From: Camellia lanceoleosa
Taxonomy: Eukaryota > Streptophyta > Magnoliopsida > Ericales > Theaceae
Assembly (NCBI GenBank): GCA_025200525.1
Contig: CM045761.1
Location: 98,308,182-98,372,181 of the forward strand
Reading direction: 5' to 3'
DNA: 64,000 nt
In this document: piece after piece, positions 32,916 through 44,804 of the stretch
Layout of the letters: each line of letters starts with the position of its first letter
Numbering within the stretch: position 1 is the stretch's first letter
The notes under the pieces: generated by a model
Database searches by the model: none
What the model saw: the letters and a program-made list of their open reading frames with translations, nothing else
What the model was told of the DNA's origin: nothing
Program-made: the position numbers and the translations under genes

Positions 32916-34245
32916 CAGTGGACACAAAGGATGCCAGAAGAGTTTGGGTTGAGTTCATACCAGAACCAAGTATTGCATCTCCGGTCCTCTGCAACAACTT
33001 AGAGCCGAACTGGATGGATCCAATATTGGTCTTTTTGAAATCTGGTAAACTCCCCGAAGACAGAAAGGAAGCCAACAAGATCAGGCATAAATTAGCTCGA
33101 TTTTGGATCTCACCGTCTGGGAAGCTTTACAGACGTTCCTACCTCGGCCCCTACCTCTTATGAGTGCATCCAAATCTCGTTGAGAATGTTCTCTACGAAA
33201 TTCACGATGGGATTTGTGGATGCCACGTTGGCGGAAGGTCACTGGCGCACCGAGCCCTAACGCACGGGTACTGGTGGCCACGAATGCAGCAAGATGCACA
33301 GCAGTACGTGCAAAGGTGCGACAAATGTCAAAGGTTTGCTCCACTCATTCATCAGTCAGCCAAAACTCTCACTCTACTCACCAGCCCATGGCCCTTCGCG
33401 CAATGGGGTCTGGATATCGTTGGACCATTGGCACGAGGCACTGGGAATAGGCGATTCTTCATTGCTGCAACCGACTATTTCACCAAGTGGGTTGAAGTTG
33501 AGGCACTGGCAAATATCAAGGAGGCAGACACAAAACGGTTTGTTTTGAGAAGTGTGGTAGTGCGTTTCGGCATTCCGCGGGTACTAATCGCGGACAACGG
33601 GACTCAGTTTGATGGAAAGATCTTCAGGAAATTTTGTGCCGACCTCAAAATCGAGTATAGGAACTCTTCTCCAGGGTACCCACAGAGCAACGGTCAGGCA
33701 GAGGCGTCGAACAAAACCATCATCAATGGAGTGAAGAAGCGGCTTGAGCACGCCAAAGGCAAGTGGGATGAGGAGTTACCACATGTATTATGGCCTACCG
33801 AACTACAGCACGGCGCCCCATAGGAGAAACACCTTACTCTTTAACCTATGGAATGGAGGCCATCATCCCACTTGAAGTAGGTCTTCCAACTCTTCGGTCT
33901 GAACTATTTGAAAGCTCCAGTAACGAGGAAGCCATCACGCAAGCACTGGATATGGCAGAGGGCCGAAGAGAGGCAGCACTGATCAGGCTTGAAGCATATC
34001 GACAATACTCATCGAGTTTCAACCAAAAAGTTTTCCCAAGGCAATTTATACCAGGAGAATTGGTTTTGAGGAAGGTCATGGATCATAAACGGGTGCCTGG
34101 TGAGGGCAAACTCGGGCCGAACTGGGAGGGTCCGTACAAAATCACAGCCGTAGTTGGAAATAGAGCTTACTACTTAGAGGATCTGAATGGCAAAGCAATA
34201 CCTCGGCCCTGGAACATAGCAAACCTCAAGAAATACTACCAGTAG
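32916..34245 (+). pseudogene. Integrase with GPY/F C-terminal module
   Basis: The zinc-binding HHCC domain (HDGICGCHVGGRS...CDKCQRF) and the DDE core are all visible: WGLDIVGPL (D), IADNGTQFDG (D) and NGQAEASNKT (E). The frame runs from 32798 with one in-frame TGA at 33161-33163, then to 33823, where a frameshift moves the rest to the frame 33790-34245. That part ends with GPNWEGPYKITAVVGNRAY and NIANLKKYYQ before TAG. All catalytic residues survive; two lesions stop full-length translation. No chromodomain follows, as usual for Tat. Confidence 0.85.
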
Positions 34246-34354
34246 GGTCATTTCCCAATCTCTTTATCAGGATGTAAAGGCACTTATTTGTTGACCAATA
34301 CAAATACTTTCCCATTCCTCTTAGATTTATTCAATTCTTGTAATTAGTTTTGAT

Positions 34355-34465
34355 GTTTATCAAACGGAATTAGCTTTGGTTCTTACCAAACGGAATTAGC
34401 TTTGGTTCTTACCAAACGGAATTAGCTTTGATGTTTATCAAACGGAATTAACTTTGGTTTTTAAC
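34355..34465. repeat. 26-bp tandem repeat after pol
   Basis: Four copies of (A)(C/T)CAAACGGAATTAGCTTTG plus a short tail, period 26 bp, just after the integrase stop. A second, looser set with AAGTGG(C/A)ATTGCTT(A/G)GTGGAAA follows at 34525-34665. Confidence 0.75.
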
Positions 34466-34814
34466 CCAAATGGCCCAGTTTCAGAACGACTGAATGGAAT
34501 TTAAATTCAGTTAGCACTCAAACATGCCAAGTGGTATAGCTTGGTGGAAAATGTTTGGCAACTGGATTGGAATTTAGCCAAGTGGAATTGCTTGGTGGAA
34601 ACCGCACTAATATATCTTAAGTAAACACCGCTATTTAGCTAAGTGGCATTGCTTAGTGGAAACTACACTGATATAACCTAAGCACACGTCTGTGCACCTA
34701 CAGAATTTCTTAAGTATCAACGCAACAACACTTCAGTATTGATTCAAACGAGCAGAGTTGGAACAAAATCAACCGAGCTACACCAAGAGCAAACTCCTGA
34801 ATATCAGCCTCACT

Positions 34815-35260
34815 CAGCTCCAGCTGGGGGCAAACAGTTGTTTTTCTTTCTTTCATTCAGACACACTTGTACTATCAAAGTTGAAACAGACTCAAGCAAT
34901 TCTTACAAAACAATTTCGATCTTACTTAGCTCCAGGTGGGGGCAAACAATTGTTTTCTTACAAAACCAACCTGGACCTAAGTAAGACCCACTTATGAACT
35001 TAAAGCACAGCCATACCATATATCCGTTAACCACGCCGATCACTAGTTCGACCCTGAGGTCCTAACAGTGCTCGGCCGGGGGCAAATGAGTACAATGCCA
35101 CACAGAGCATCAGTTCGGCCCTGAGGTCCCAACAGCGCTCGGTCGGGGGCAAGTAGTATAGAATCAGACAAAACATCCATTAAAAGGCAACACAGAACCA
35201 GACCGAGCATCTATTCGGCCCCGAGGTCCTAACAATGCTCGGCAGGGGGCAAACAAGTAT
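34815..35260 (+). repeat. Repeated PPT-like GGGGGCAAA motifs
   Basis: Five copies of GGGGGCAA(A/G) at about 34826, 34937, 35074, 35141 and 35242 sit in diverged repeat units with CTCGGCC and CCTGAGGTCC(T/C)AACA. The same GGGGGCAAA stands directly in front of the 3' LTR, where it serves as polypurine tract. Confidence 0.65.
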
Positions 35261-35428
35261 AAGAAATGTTCAAACGTAGAAGCTAAACAACATCAAATTG
35301 CAGAGTTCAAAAAGGAAATCATATCATCCAAGCAAAGGGCATAGAAGGCCTCATAACTAGCAGTAAAAAAAAAAATTGTCTTCATCAGAACAGAAATGTA
35401 AAAAGTTCAACTTTTAACTTTCATCACT

Positions 35429-36942
35429 TCAACTTTCATCAACAGTGGGCAGTTCAGGAGCAGCATCAGCAATTTTGTCAAGACCATCCGCGGGAGGAGC
35501 AGTAGAGGGAGCTCCAACTTCTTGAGAAGTAGGAGCCACCTTAACCACATCCTCCGTGGCCTCAGTCTCCAGGGTGGCAACCCCTTCAATGTTCATCGTT
35601 TCAGTGGCAACATTCATGCTCTGGGTCTCATTCACAGGGTCATCTTCAGGGGAAACATCGTCCGGCAGAACAGCAGGGATAGGAGTAGTCTTTAAACTAG
35701 AGGATTTCGAAGGAACAGGGACATCACGATACAGAGAAGAGCCTTCAGGAACCATCGCAGCAACTAAGGCACTCGTCCAACCCTTCACAAAGAGCTTGTT
35801 TCGCAGCACTAGAACCTCCTCCTTGTAGGCGGCTCCAGCTTCATCCCACTGCAAGCAGCTTGGCCTCCAACAAGAAGACGCCAGCGGCCATCACAAAGAA
35901 TAACGGCCTCCAACTCGGCCACCTTCCCCTCAAGCTGGGCCTGGGTCTCAATGGCAGCCTCCTTCAATTGTTCAGCGGAAGCGACAATTTTGTTCAAACG
36001 GAAGGCTTCCTCTCGCCGTTCAAGGCCCTCCTTCTCCGACTCTAAGCTATCGTTAGTCTTTCCGCATTCATTGCAGCCTCCAACATGGCCCTTTCCAGCT
36101 CCTCAGCACGGGTAATGGACAGGTGCATTCTCTGGATACACTGCAAAAGACGACAAAGAACTTAGAAAAAAGGAAGATGGCAATACAACAGTAAGGTCAA
36201 GGAAAGCGAAGAAAAAGAACCTACATCGATCACCAACATTTGAAGGGTCCCCTTCAGGATAGGAATGTCACGAGGCCCATTATGTCCAGCCATATCAACT
36301 GGCATCAACAAAAACTTGGTTAAACTAAAGGCAAAATCCTGTGAAGCAACAACTGAATCAGAGGTGGAGACGGGCCTGCCATCATATGATATCGGTGGCT
36401 CCCATCTCTCAAAAGCTTAATCTTCAGCGGGATCCTGAGAAGTCTCCCCCACAACGGCCTTGCCAGTTTCCCTCCTTCTCTTTTTTGCTCGGGCAGTGAC
36501 TAAGGCGGAGGGCTCGGCGGTAGTTACTGGGGTCCCAAGTGCCCCAACCTCCTTCTTCACCTCCATAAGGCTCTTCGTCTCGGTCTTCTCCACGGGGAAT
36601 TGCAAAGCGCTAGAGGCTCCGAAGGCCTCAGCCTCCAAGCCCACTAGCACCCTCCTTTTCGCCACTAATCCGCCCCCTGCGAAACTGGGGGCAGGGGAGG
36701 GCGCTCCCTCAGGTGCATCTTGGACAGTGCGGCGTCTCGGAACCAGCGGGGTGAGAGACACCTCAGTCTCGGTATCAGAATCCAAAAGGGCAGCAGCGAG
36801 TCTCGCCTTCTTCGGCATAACAGAGCGGTAACTTGACTGATAATCCAACAACTCAGGAGCAAATCTTCTTTTTGTACCTCAAGGCAGCCTTGATGGCTTC
36901 AGCATTCTCCTGATTCAGTCTTCGCTGGAAACGGGAAGGTTC

Positions 36943-36982
<40 letters not shown>

Positions 36983-37535
36983 GCAAACCATCAGAACAAT
37001 ATTCCGAACGAAGTAAGAAACACAGAAGGCATTAGAAAGGGAGGCCCAGACCTGGGTAGCCGTCTTTCTGTGGCATCCTCTCGCATCAAATTGTCCCCAA
37101 TAGGAACTCCCAATTCCCACCAACTTGCAAGAAATCACCATTGTGTTTATCTGAGTCCGGCAGTCCAGTGACTAGATGACAATCAGCGGAACGAACACGC
37201 AGGTAGTATGTACTATGGTCTTTGTTGTGAGAAAGGGTGTAACATCCCAGAATATCCCAAATATCAAGGTTCAAACCTAGTCGTCTATTGAGGGCGCATA
37301 CGCCACGCATAACGCGAAAAGATTTACTGACACCGCATCGGGTCAATCGACTGATGCGTAAAGCGGCGCAACAACGGGTCAAGAGGAAACCGAACCCCTC
37401 CCTCGACGATCGCAGCGACGAGAAAGGCAACGGTGTTCCTCGTGCCCATGCGCTTGGCATCCACCTTCGCCAAATGACAAGGTAACATCATGAGGAATGT
37501 TGTAATCTAAACGAACACGCCATGGCTTCGGGTAT
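35429..37535 (-). pseudogene. Multi-exon antisense gene of the Tat element
   Basis: A gene on the opposite strand to gag-pol lies between pol and the 3' LTR. From right to left: a possible TATA-like ATAAATGC near 37835 and a GA-rich leader; an N-terminal domain (RVMRGVCALNRRLGLNLDIW, CYTLSHNKDHSTYYLRVRSA, HLVTGLPDSDKHNGDFLQV); a likely intron ending in a 30-nt pyrimidine run and CAG at about 36942; an exon with FQRRLNQENAEAIKAALR; a Ser/Pro/charged linker (36851-36417); and a coiled coil with a C-terminal acidic tail (35997-35429). The N-terminal domain resembles the 'putative gypsy-type transposon' proteins encoded in antisense by many Tat elements; their function is unknown. Several frame breaks are present. 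Confidence 0.65.
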
Positions 37536-38061
37536 CGACAGAGAATGTAATTTCCCTATTTGATTAAACTAGTGGGACAAAAACGGGATTCAGATAGCGG
37601 AATACGAGACGCAGATAGCAAACACACCAGACCAGACGATTGAAACAGAAAGAGAGGAAGAATCGTAAGAAAACTTATAGAAATCACAGCGGCAAAGAAG
37701 CCCAAGCGGAGTACCGACGAGATCGATCCAGCAGAATGGGAAGAGGCTCTTTCTCTCTCTCTTTCTCTTTCCTTGGAACTCACTAAATGAATGAGAAGAT
37801 CAAATCGAGGGATTTGAATTGATAGCCTGAGCATTTATTGCACTAGTCGGCGTGCAGGCATACAAAGCACAATCTTCAGTATGGAATCGACGCATAATCT
37901 CTGCACGCCTATCACGCGTTGCCACGTGTCACATGAAAGGACGCATGCAGGAACCGTGTCTCAGGATTGAACTGTCACTAAGGCCGAACTGGGGAGAAGC
38001 TGAGGCGATGTGACGCTTGGAAGGCAGAACAATAGCTCCCCCCAAGGGAACCTTAGCGCGA

Positions 38062-38074
38062 GCTAGGGGGCAAA
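38062..38074 (+). other. Polypurine tract of the Tat element
   Basis: GCTAGGGGGCAAA lies directly before the TG of the 3' LTR, the expected place for the plus-strand primer. Confidence 0.7.
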
Positions 38075-38857
38075 TGAAGGAGCTGAATGTGAAATGGGTC
38101 AGGTCCAAGCCTTGGGACGGCCCAATTCGACAAAGCCCAAATCCAAGTGGGTCGGATGGGTATATGGTCAGAACAATTGGGCCCAACTTCATGATCAATA
38201 GTATGCCCAAGTCCTCTAGCACTTAGGCCCAACCCGGCGATGGAAAGAACGCCGGCCCGCCTGTGATGCCGACAGGATGAGGGTGAGGGCCGAATGATAA
38301 ATACCCAACCCATCTCTGTAAATGAGCCTGGAAAAGGCCGAGCTAATGTACACTAGTACCGAACTGGAGAAGCCTCGCAAAGAAACGTGGGATCTGTGAG
38401 CGCAAGCATGTGCAAGATGCCACCTCAGCTGGTCCCCCACGCCTAAAATCACGGAAGTTGTTAAGCCAAGGGAATGTGGTTTGTTATCAGCATGCTTACA
38501 ATGAGAATATACAATGAATGGCAACTATCAAGTGGTCCACCACGTGGAGCATTGCTGAAAGGACACCTGGCGGAACCTATACTCCATGAACTCACCTTGA
38601 GAAGCAAGTAAGGAACATTATATATATAACATGAGCTTCACATTGAAGGTAACTGAACAACCCCAATCTACACCACACATACATACCCATTCGACTCTAT
38701 ACTCCTTCACCGATCACTAATTACCACGAGGGGAACCATCCGCCAACCCTGGCAAAATTCTAACTGCTTCTTATTGCAGGAGCCCCAGTCCCTGGATGGT
38801 CCAACTGTGCGCGGAGCCCCGATCCACTTTCATCTAGTGTGAAATCCGGTACGCACA
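38075..38857 (+). repeat. 3' LTR of the 10.9-kb Tat element
   Basis: Starts TGAAGGAGCTGAATGTG and ends GGTACGCACA, followed by the AAACG duplication. It carries the same TATA box (about 38619-38629) as the 5' LTR. Confidence 0.88.
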
Positions 38858-38862
38858 AAACG

Positions 38863-39194
38863 CATTTTTCAATACAATAATTAAACAAAAAATCTAATTA
38901 TCTTTTCAAATATAAAAACTAAAATAGTCAAATAGGGGAAAAAACCCAAAAAAAAATAGCCACTTTTCAAATGTGGCCAAAATTTTCTTTTCAATGTAAC
39001 AAGCGACAAATAAATAACACACATGCATTCAATGTACAGAAAAAGAAGAAATTGAGGGAATTCATTTGAATACACTATGATACGTATGGCGCTCACCGTA
39101 TTGAGATATCTTTATTTATACAAATAACTTTATCATATTATTTTTAAGGGACTTATGCGTGATTCTACTAAGTGAACTTATTATTCAATAGGTT
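38863..39194. other. Host DNA, no gene recognised
   Basis: AT-rich sequence continuing the flank seen left of 27938. No exon or element end is recognised. Confidence 0.35.
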
Positions 39195-39510
39195 CTATGA
39201 TAATTAATGGCATTTTTCATCATATACTATTAAAAATGTTACTAATTGTTAATTTCTAATAACAATTTGAAAATTTTATCACAAAAATGTCAAGAATTAT
39301 ACGTTTTAGTGACAGCTTTAAACAAATGGTCACAAAAATGTCATTAATTTTAACTTTGAGTGATAGTTTCAAAATTTGTCACAAAAAGTCACTAATTATA
39401 AGTTTTAGTGACAATTTATAAAAATCGTAATAAAAAATCACTAATTATCAATTTTTAGCGACATATGTAAAAAAAATCACAAAAAATTATTTTTAGCGAT
39501 AATTGTACTA
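39195..39510. repeat. Subterminal-type repeats with AGTGACA and TCACAAAAA
   Basis: Five units of 50-60 bp carry TTTTAGTGACA(A/G) and (A/G)TCACAAAAA(T)GTCA in opposite orientations. This resembles CACTA-type subterminal repeats, but no terminal CACTA was found, so it is classed only as a repeat. Confidence 0.45.
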
Positions 39511-39725
39511 AGATTTATTTTCAATAGAACTTAATGGGAATTAAGTCTAACCATTAGGATCTATTGATCGTTTATTCTTATTTTTATATAATATTTTGTA
39601 TAAAAAAGTAGATAAAATATTTATAAAAAAAAAAAAGAATATAGGTGAAACAACAGGCATGTTCCACATATAATGAATTCCGCATGTAAAATTCATTATT
39701 TATCTTACATATATGTCGTATTAGT

Positions 39726-40203
39726 AATGCTACATCTACTGAATTTGGACTCAATTGTCCGAATTTGTTTATACCAATTGACACCTTGCGCCATCTGGGA
39801 GGTTGTCGCCTACCTCTGGTTGACAAAGGGTGACGCCGGTCATCCGGACAGAATCTTGGTGACAAGCCGGTCATCTAAACGGTCATTCGACCTAGAGATT
39901 TCACGTCATTCAAATACGCTATTTTAAAATTGTATACGATATTGATATATCTTGTCGTGATTTTCTTTGTTGCTAATTATATTTACAAAAATGGTTGGTC
40001 CGTGGAATTTGAGCTCACCAATTGCTCGAATTATGTAATTAGGATATGGTGACCGGAGAACTTCCCAAACGACCACTCAAATGACTGGCATCACCCTTGT
40101 CAACCAGCATGTCGACCAACATCCTCCTAGATGAACATTGTGTCAACTGATATGCATAAATTTGAATAATTCGAATGAGTCTAAATTCAATAGATGTAGC
40201 ATT
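39726..40203. mobile_element. Inverted-repeat (MITE-like) element, 478 bp
   Basis: The left arm starts AATGCTACATCTACTGAATT and the right arm ends with its near complement (TAGATGTAGCATT). Homology between arms continues for about 150 bp through GACTCA, TTGACAC, GGTTGACAA(A)GGGTGA(C/T)GCC and GGTCAT, with 20-25% differences. The centre is unique and AT-rich. No clear target duplication is visible, so the superfamily is open. Confidence 0.65.
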
Positions 40204-40403
40204 ATTGATTTTATGAGGGAAATTTTTTTATACACTTAAATTTATTATATTTACATCTGGGTGAGGTTGGACCCAACCCAAGGCATCAAGGACTATGGTC
40301 AGTTGACCCAATTGGGGTTGAATCTTTGGTTAAAGAATTGATGTTCATGCTACATCTTTTATACGTTTTTTTTTTTTTTAATTTTCTAATTTTTTTTTAT
40401 TAT

Positions 40404-40686
40404 CACAGGGAGTGGTGGCTCAGTGGATTATGCATGTGCTTTCCACGGGGCATGCAGACTCATGGGGCCGCAATTTATCTTCGGATTCGTACGCTGTATT
40501 CCGATCGATGCCCAACCTCTTGTTGTGGCGAGTGGATGAGGTCCATTGTGTGCCCCGGTGGTGGGTCCCTTCTAATGAGTTGGATTAAATCTGGCTAGCA
40601 ATCAATTATCCCGTGTTTAAGGCTCACGAATGTTATGATATCCCCACAGAATGTCCTCTTTTATATACCAAAAAACAAATGCTTTA
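40404..40686 (+). mobile_element. tRNA-derived SINE
   Basis: An exact Pol III A-box (TGGCTCAGTGG, 40416-40426) lies 12 nt from the start. A B-box is weakly kept in CATGGGGCCGCAA. The body ends AAAAAACAAATG, and TTTATTAT flanks both sides (40396-40403 and 40687-40694) as a possible target duplication. SINEs need a LINE's enzyme to move. Confidence 0.6.
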
Positions 40687-40694
40687 TTTATTTA

Positions 40695-41134
40695 TTATGG
40701 GTAAATACTGTTGAAGGTTGTTTTGGAAAGTGGATAGAAAAATGCTTGGAAGTTCTAATTGAGCACTTCTAATACACCCCTAATGATATGAAATGGATTT
40801 CACTCCTCACTTATCGTCCTTCCTCTCTCTATCTCTCTCTATTTCTTATCTCTTCCACCTCATTAGATGTCAAAACAGAGGTGATATATTAAGGGATGTA
40901 GCACCACTCAAGTGGATATTCTAGTTGGCTTTTTAACTTTTTATGAAAATATGTATAAAAAGATAAAGAAAAAATTGACTTTTGATAATAATTTTTTAAC
41001 TTTTTAATAATTTTAAATGGTTCCCAAAAGCGGTCTTATAGACTTAAATATTTATAAATTTTATATACTTTTTCAAGCATAAAAATTTTAAAATATTTAT
41101 TTCACTTTCATTACTAATTTTGTCAAGGTCAAAA
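40695..41134. other. Host DNA left of the 19-kb element
   Basis: AT-rich sequence with a CT-rich microsatellite at about 40820-40850. No gene recognised. Confidence 0.35.
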
Positions 41135-41139
41135 GGTAG

Positions 41140-44100
41140 TGCATGCACGTCCATGAGGACCTCGCTCTGACTCGGACTCTTTAAAGTTTGTGTCGCGGTT
41201 CATCTGAACCAAAGAGTCCACCTCGGCAAATCGTTTTAAGGAAAAGCAGATTTTTGAAAAGTAGTGCCAAACATGGACTGCTTTGCGGATTCTGAGTCGC
41301 CACCTAAATATTTTTAAAATGGAATTTAGGAAACCACGACTCGATCTTGAGAATACCGTCCGTCATCACCAAAGTGGCTTGGCTCGGGAGCTTAGATGCG
41401 ATCGGGAAGGTCACTATGAGCACCCCTTTCGCCCGGTCCGAAGACCGGCCTCTACTAACCGTGATATCGATTTTGAAAACTTTATGCGTTCTTATTCCAA
41501 TTATTAGCCTAAATTACTATGTTATCGCCTGACACAAAAGTATAGACTAGATCGCCTAATTTGGAAATAAACATTGCATATCCGTTTTGTTTTGAAAGCG
41601 TGTTAGATTTTGCTACTACTTAAGTAGGCTAAAATACGATTTCAATGAGTACTCCCAACTCATACAATCAACCTCCACCCACGAACGCATACAAAGTTAT
41701 ATCACATAAGCACTTAGCATGGCAATCCTATTGTCATGTTAACATTCACGCATGCGATATGCTAAAGCTATAAAGACTTACATCGTACTCGCGCCAAAAA
41801 CAAAACCCGGTTAGCAAGCGTGCATGACCTAGTTTCATGTTAAGTGGCTAATGCGACCGAGCATAGATGTAAGCTAGACTAGGCTCGGCTAACCCTAACA
41901 TGGCATATGAAATGCTACCACATATGCGTATTCAATTTGGAAATCGAAAGTGTGATGCGGTTTGCGTGATGTCGAGCCCAATGTATGCAATACTTATGAA
42001 TGATGCGCATGCATTGACATAAGGTATGCTAATTGAAAATGCCTAATCTACCCTTGTAAGCGGGTAAATAAAAGGTTTAGAAAGAAGTGGGGATTGGAAG
42101 ACATACATGCCCACTCACACTTATTACATTTTACCCTCACTCGGAGGGACGAATAAATAATTACAGAATAAATAAATAATTAACTAAACTAGCTAATTAA
42201 ATATTACAAATCAACTAAATTAATTAAATCAAATAATTAATCTATTTAAGCGATAAAATGCCTCGGGATGAGGGCTAATGCGGCCTTGCCGGGACTCGCT
42301 CGGAATCTGCTTGCCGTGCAGGTTGCCTCTGTTTCCTCTGCTCTTGACTCAAAAATTCCCAAAACTTGAGAGTGCCTCCCGAGAACGAGAAGCATCATCG
42401 GCTCGAGACGAGGGCCACTTGGTGAGGAGAATTGCCATCGGCCTTGAATTTCATTATCGGTGCTCGAGGCGGTCGGCAATAAAAAGTGCGGTCGGCACAA
42501 AGTGTTCTGCAAAACACGCAACTCACGGCGAGAGGAACAAAAGGCAAGGCAATGCAATTCAAGGTATATATGCACCAAACACATCCCAAATCGTGCTATG
42601 GACTTAAAGGGCATGTGCCTCGATTCAAGACCTGTCGCGCATTTCCATGCGTGATGGCCCTAAGGACCAAGAATGCAACTTTGATTTCAAATGCATGCAA
42701 TGCAAACAAAGGTGCCAAACCTCTATCAAACTCACTTCAAGAGGCTTGGCATGCATAATGCCAATGCAACCCTAAGCATGTCATCTAGCATGCAATATGG
42801 CAAGACAATGCAAGAATATTGTTGTGTAAACATACAAGCAAGCAAAACAAAGTAGGAATGGACTTACACATGAATTGGACAGCTCTAAAAGGCCCAAGAA
42901 CAGTGGCCAAGATGCCTAAAGATGGGGTCTAAACACACACGCACACATGCACATATTAAGACACCAACACTTGAGCATAATAAACAACATTCAAGTACAC
43001 TTGAAATGAGTTAAACATGGACTACTAGCATGCAACTTAGGCTCTGAAATTCATACAAAACACATGGCCAAAACATGCAACAAAGCAAGCCAAATAAAGC
43101 ATGCAACTAGCCTATGCTTGAGGCAAGCTCAAGAGAGCATTGAACCACATCTATGCAAAGCAAACAAGGCATGCATTAAACAACCTAAATCAGGTTTCTA
43201 GCATGTTAAAACAAGGCCAAATGTCCACTTAGATGGCATCTAAGAAGCTTAAGCATGAAGGCATGCAACAAGACCAAAACATGGAGTACTTAACACACAC
43301 CTTTAAAGCATTAAAGAGGCATGCAAGGCAATCAATCAAACATGTATGAGGGACTGAAATAGCATGGAAGATGGTCCCAACCATCAAAAACAAAGCTAGA
43401 ATAGCATACCACATATTCATGCTTTTGAGGCCTACAAGCCAAATACAAAGGGGCTACAAAATACATGCTAAGATTGGCCAAAATAGCTATGGATGAGCTA
43501 AAGCATGACAAAATAAACCCACAAGCTTCACAAATGCAAGCCTAAAACATGCTAGAAATATGGGCTAACAAGCTAGTCATGTTAAAAGGCAATATTAAGG
43601 CATTACAAAGTAACTATGCAAATCATGCAAAGAGTACTAAAACCCACTTGAAAGCATGCTATAATATGACAATATAAGCATGATAAACAACAAAACATGC
43701 TCAATACACAACTAAACATGGAGCTCTCTTAAGGAGCCAACCTTGTCCTTTTCAAAGACATCAAGGAGAGGGGGTGGCCCTCTCCTTCTTGAGACTTCAA
43801 GGCATGCTCTTCACCACTGAAATCCCTCAAGATTTGGTGGTGAAAAATCCCAAGACAAAATCTCGGATCTCTCCAAAATGGTACAAAAAGTGCCCTTTTC
43901 AAGACCTAAAGGTGGTCAAAGTTCCTCAAACCACAAAACACTCTTAATACACAATAAAGAGAGTCAAAAATCAGAACTTTTATGTGCCAAACACTAAGCT
44001 CAAAAACTGTTTTAAACTAGGTAAAACCAAGTTGCAAAAATGGGGAATAAAGTGTAAGTTTCTTACCCTTGTTGACTACCTTCACAAAGGTTGTTGTGCT

Positions 44101-44793
44101 TGGTCCCTTGAGCTCCAATCCAGTCAAGAATCACCAAAACTAACCTTTAGAACCTCTGAACCAAGAGAAAGGTGGGACACTAGGTGGTAGTGTGCAAAAG
44201 TAAGGCACAAAACACCTAGTTAAACAAGAGAATGAGAGAGATATAGAAGTTATATCTATTCTAACCCTAAAACCAGAGCATGGCTCTCTCTAACAATAGC
44301 TAACACTCTGAAATTTTCTAACCCTCAAGCCAAGAGGAGAGCTTCCCTCTTATAGGCCAAAAGCTTACAAGCTTGGCCACTAAGCAACCCATCCCTCCAT
44401 ACGTGTATGGAGGAGAAACAAGTTGCATACAACATGTGAAAATATCTCACCAGCAAGTGCAGTGGTCGGCGAGGCAAAATGGTCATTTCGCCCAAAAGCA
44501 GTGCCGGCCGGCACAAAAAAGTGCCGGCCGGCACAATATAGTGCAGTGACAACTTCTGACCGGCGGTAGCCTCTAGCCCGGTGGTGTGTGGGGATGCCTC
44601 GAAGGCATTCCACGCCCTCAAAGGCAAATCCACAGTGTTTGGTGCAAAACCAAACACAAGCAGTCGGTCGGAGGTCTGAGGCCGCACGCGGCCGAGAACT
44701 CGGGAACTCCAAGCGAACACAAACATGGATAATCACCAGTGTTCCAGCGGTGGCGTCAAGTCTTGAGGGCGGTCAAAAATGGGGTGTCTCTGA
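41140..44793 (-). repeat. Left (3') LTR of the 19-kb element
   Basis: Matches 56450-60160 along its whole length. Segment 42560-44440 is nearly identical, whereas 41140-42550 and 44440-44780 differ by a small indel every 20-40 bp. The inner end has decayed from TGTCTACA to TGTCTCTGA. Confidence 0.85.
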
Positions 44794-44804
44794 TTGCCCT
44801 CTTT
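44794..44804 (-). other. Polypurine tract of the 19-kb element
   Basis: On the minus strand AAAGAGGGCAA precedes the left LTR directly, the expected position of the plus-strand primer when the element is read leftward. Confidence 0.6.

Larger units (their letters stand above)
27943..38857 (+). mobile_element. Tat-lineage Ty3/gypsy retrotransposon, 10.9 kb, degenerate, AAACG duplications
   Basis: The element is bounded by 803-bp and 783-bp LTRs and flanked by perfect AAACG duplications at 27938-27942 and 38858-38862. The plus-strand order is LTR, PBS, gag, protease, RT, RNase H, second (archaeal-type) RNase H, integrase, a repeat-rich non-coding stretch, an antisense gene, PPT, LTR. The second RNase H and the antisense gene are hallmarks of the Tat branch. 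Several stops and frameshifts break gag and pol, so the copy is not autonomous. The LTRs are almost identical except in two GC-rich patches. Confidence 0.88.

Noticed and set aside
42246..43420. Small frames in the left LTR with twins at 57.6-58.8 kb
   Set aside because: Duplicated because the LTR is duplicated; no protein family and frames shift between copies.
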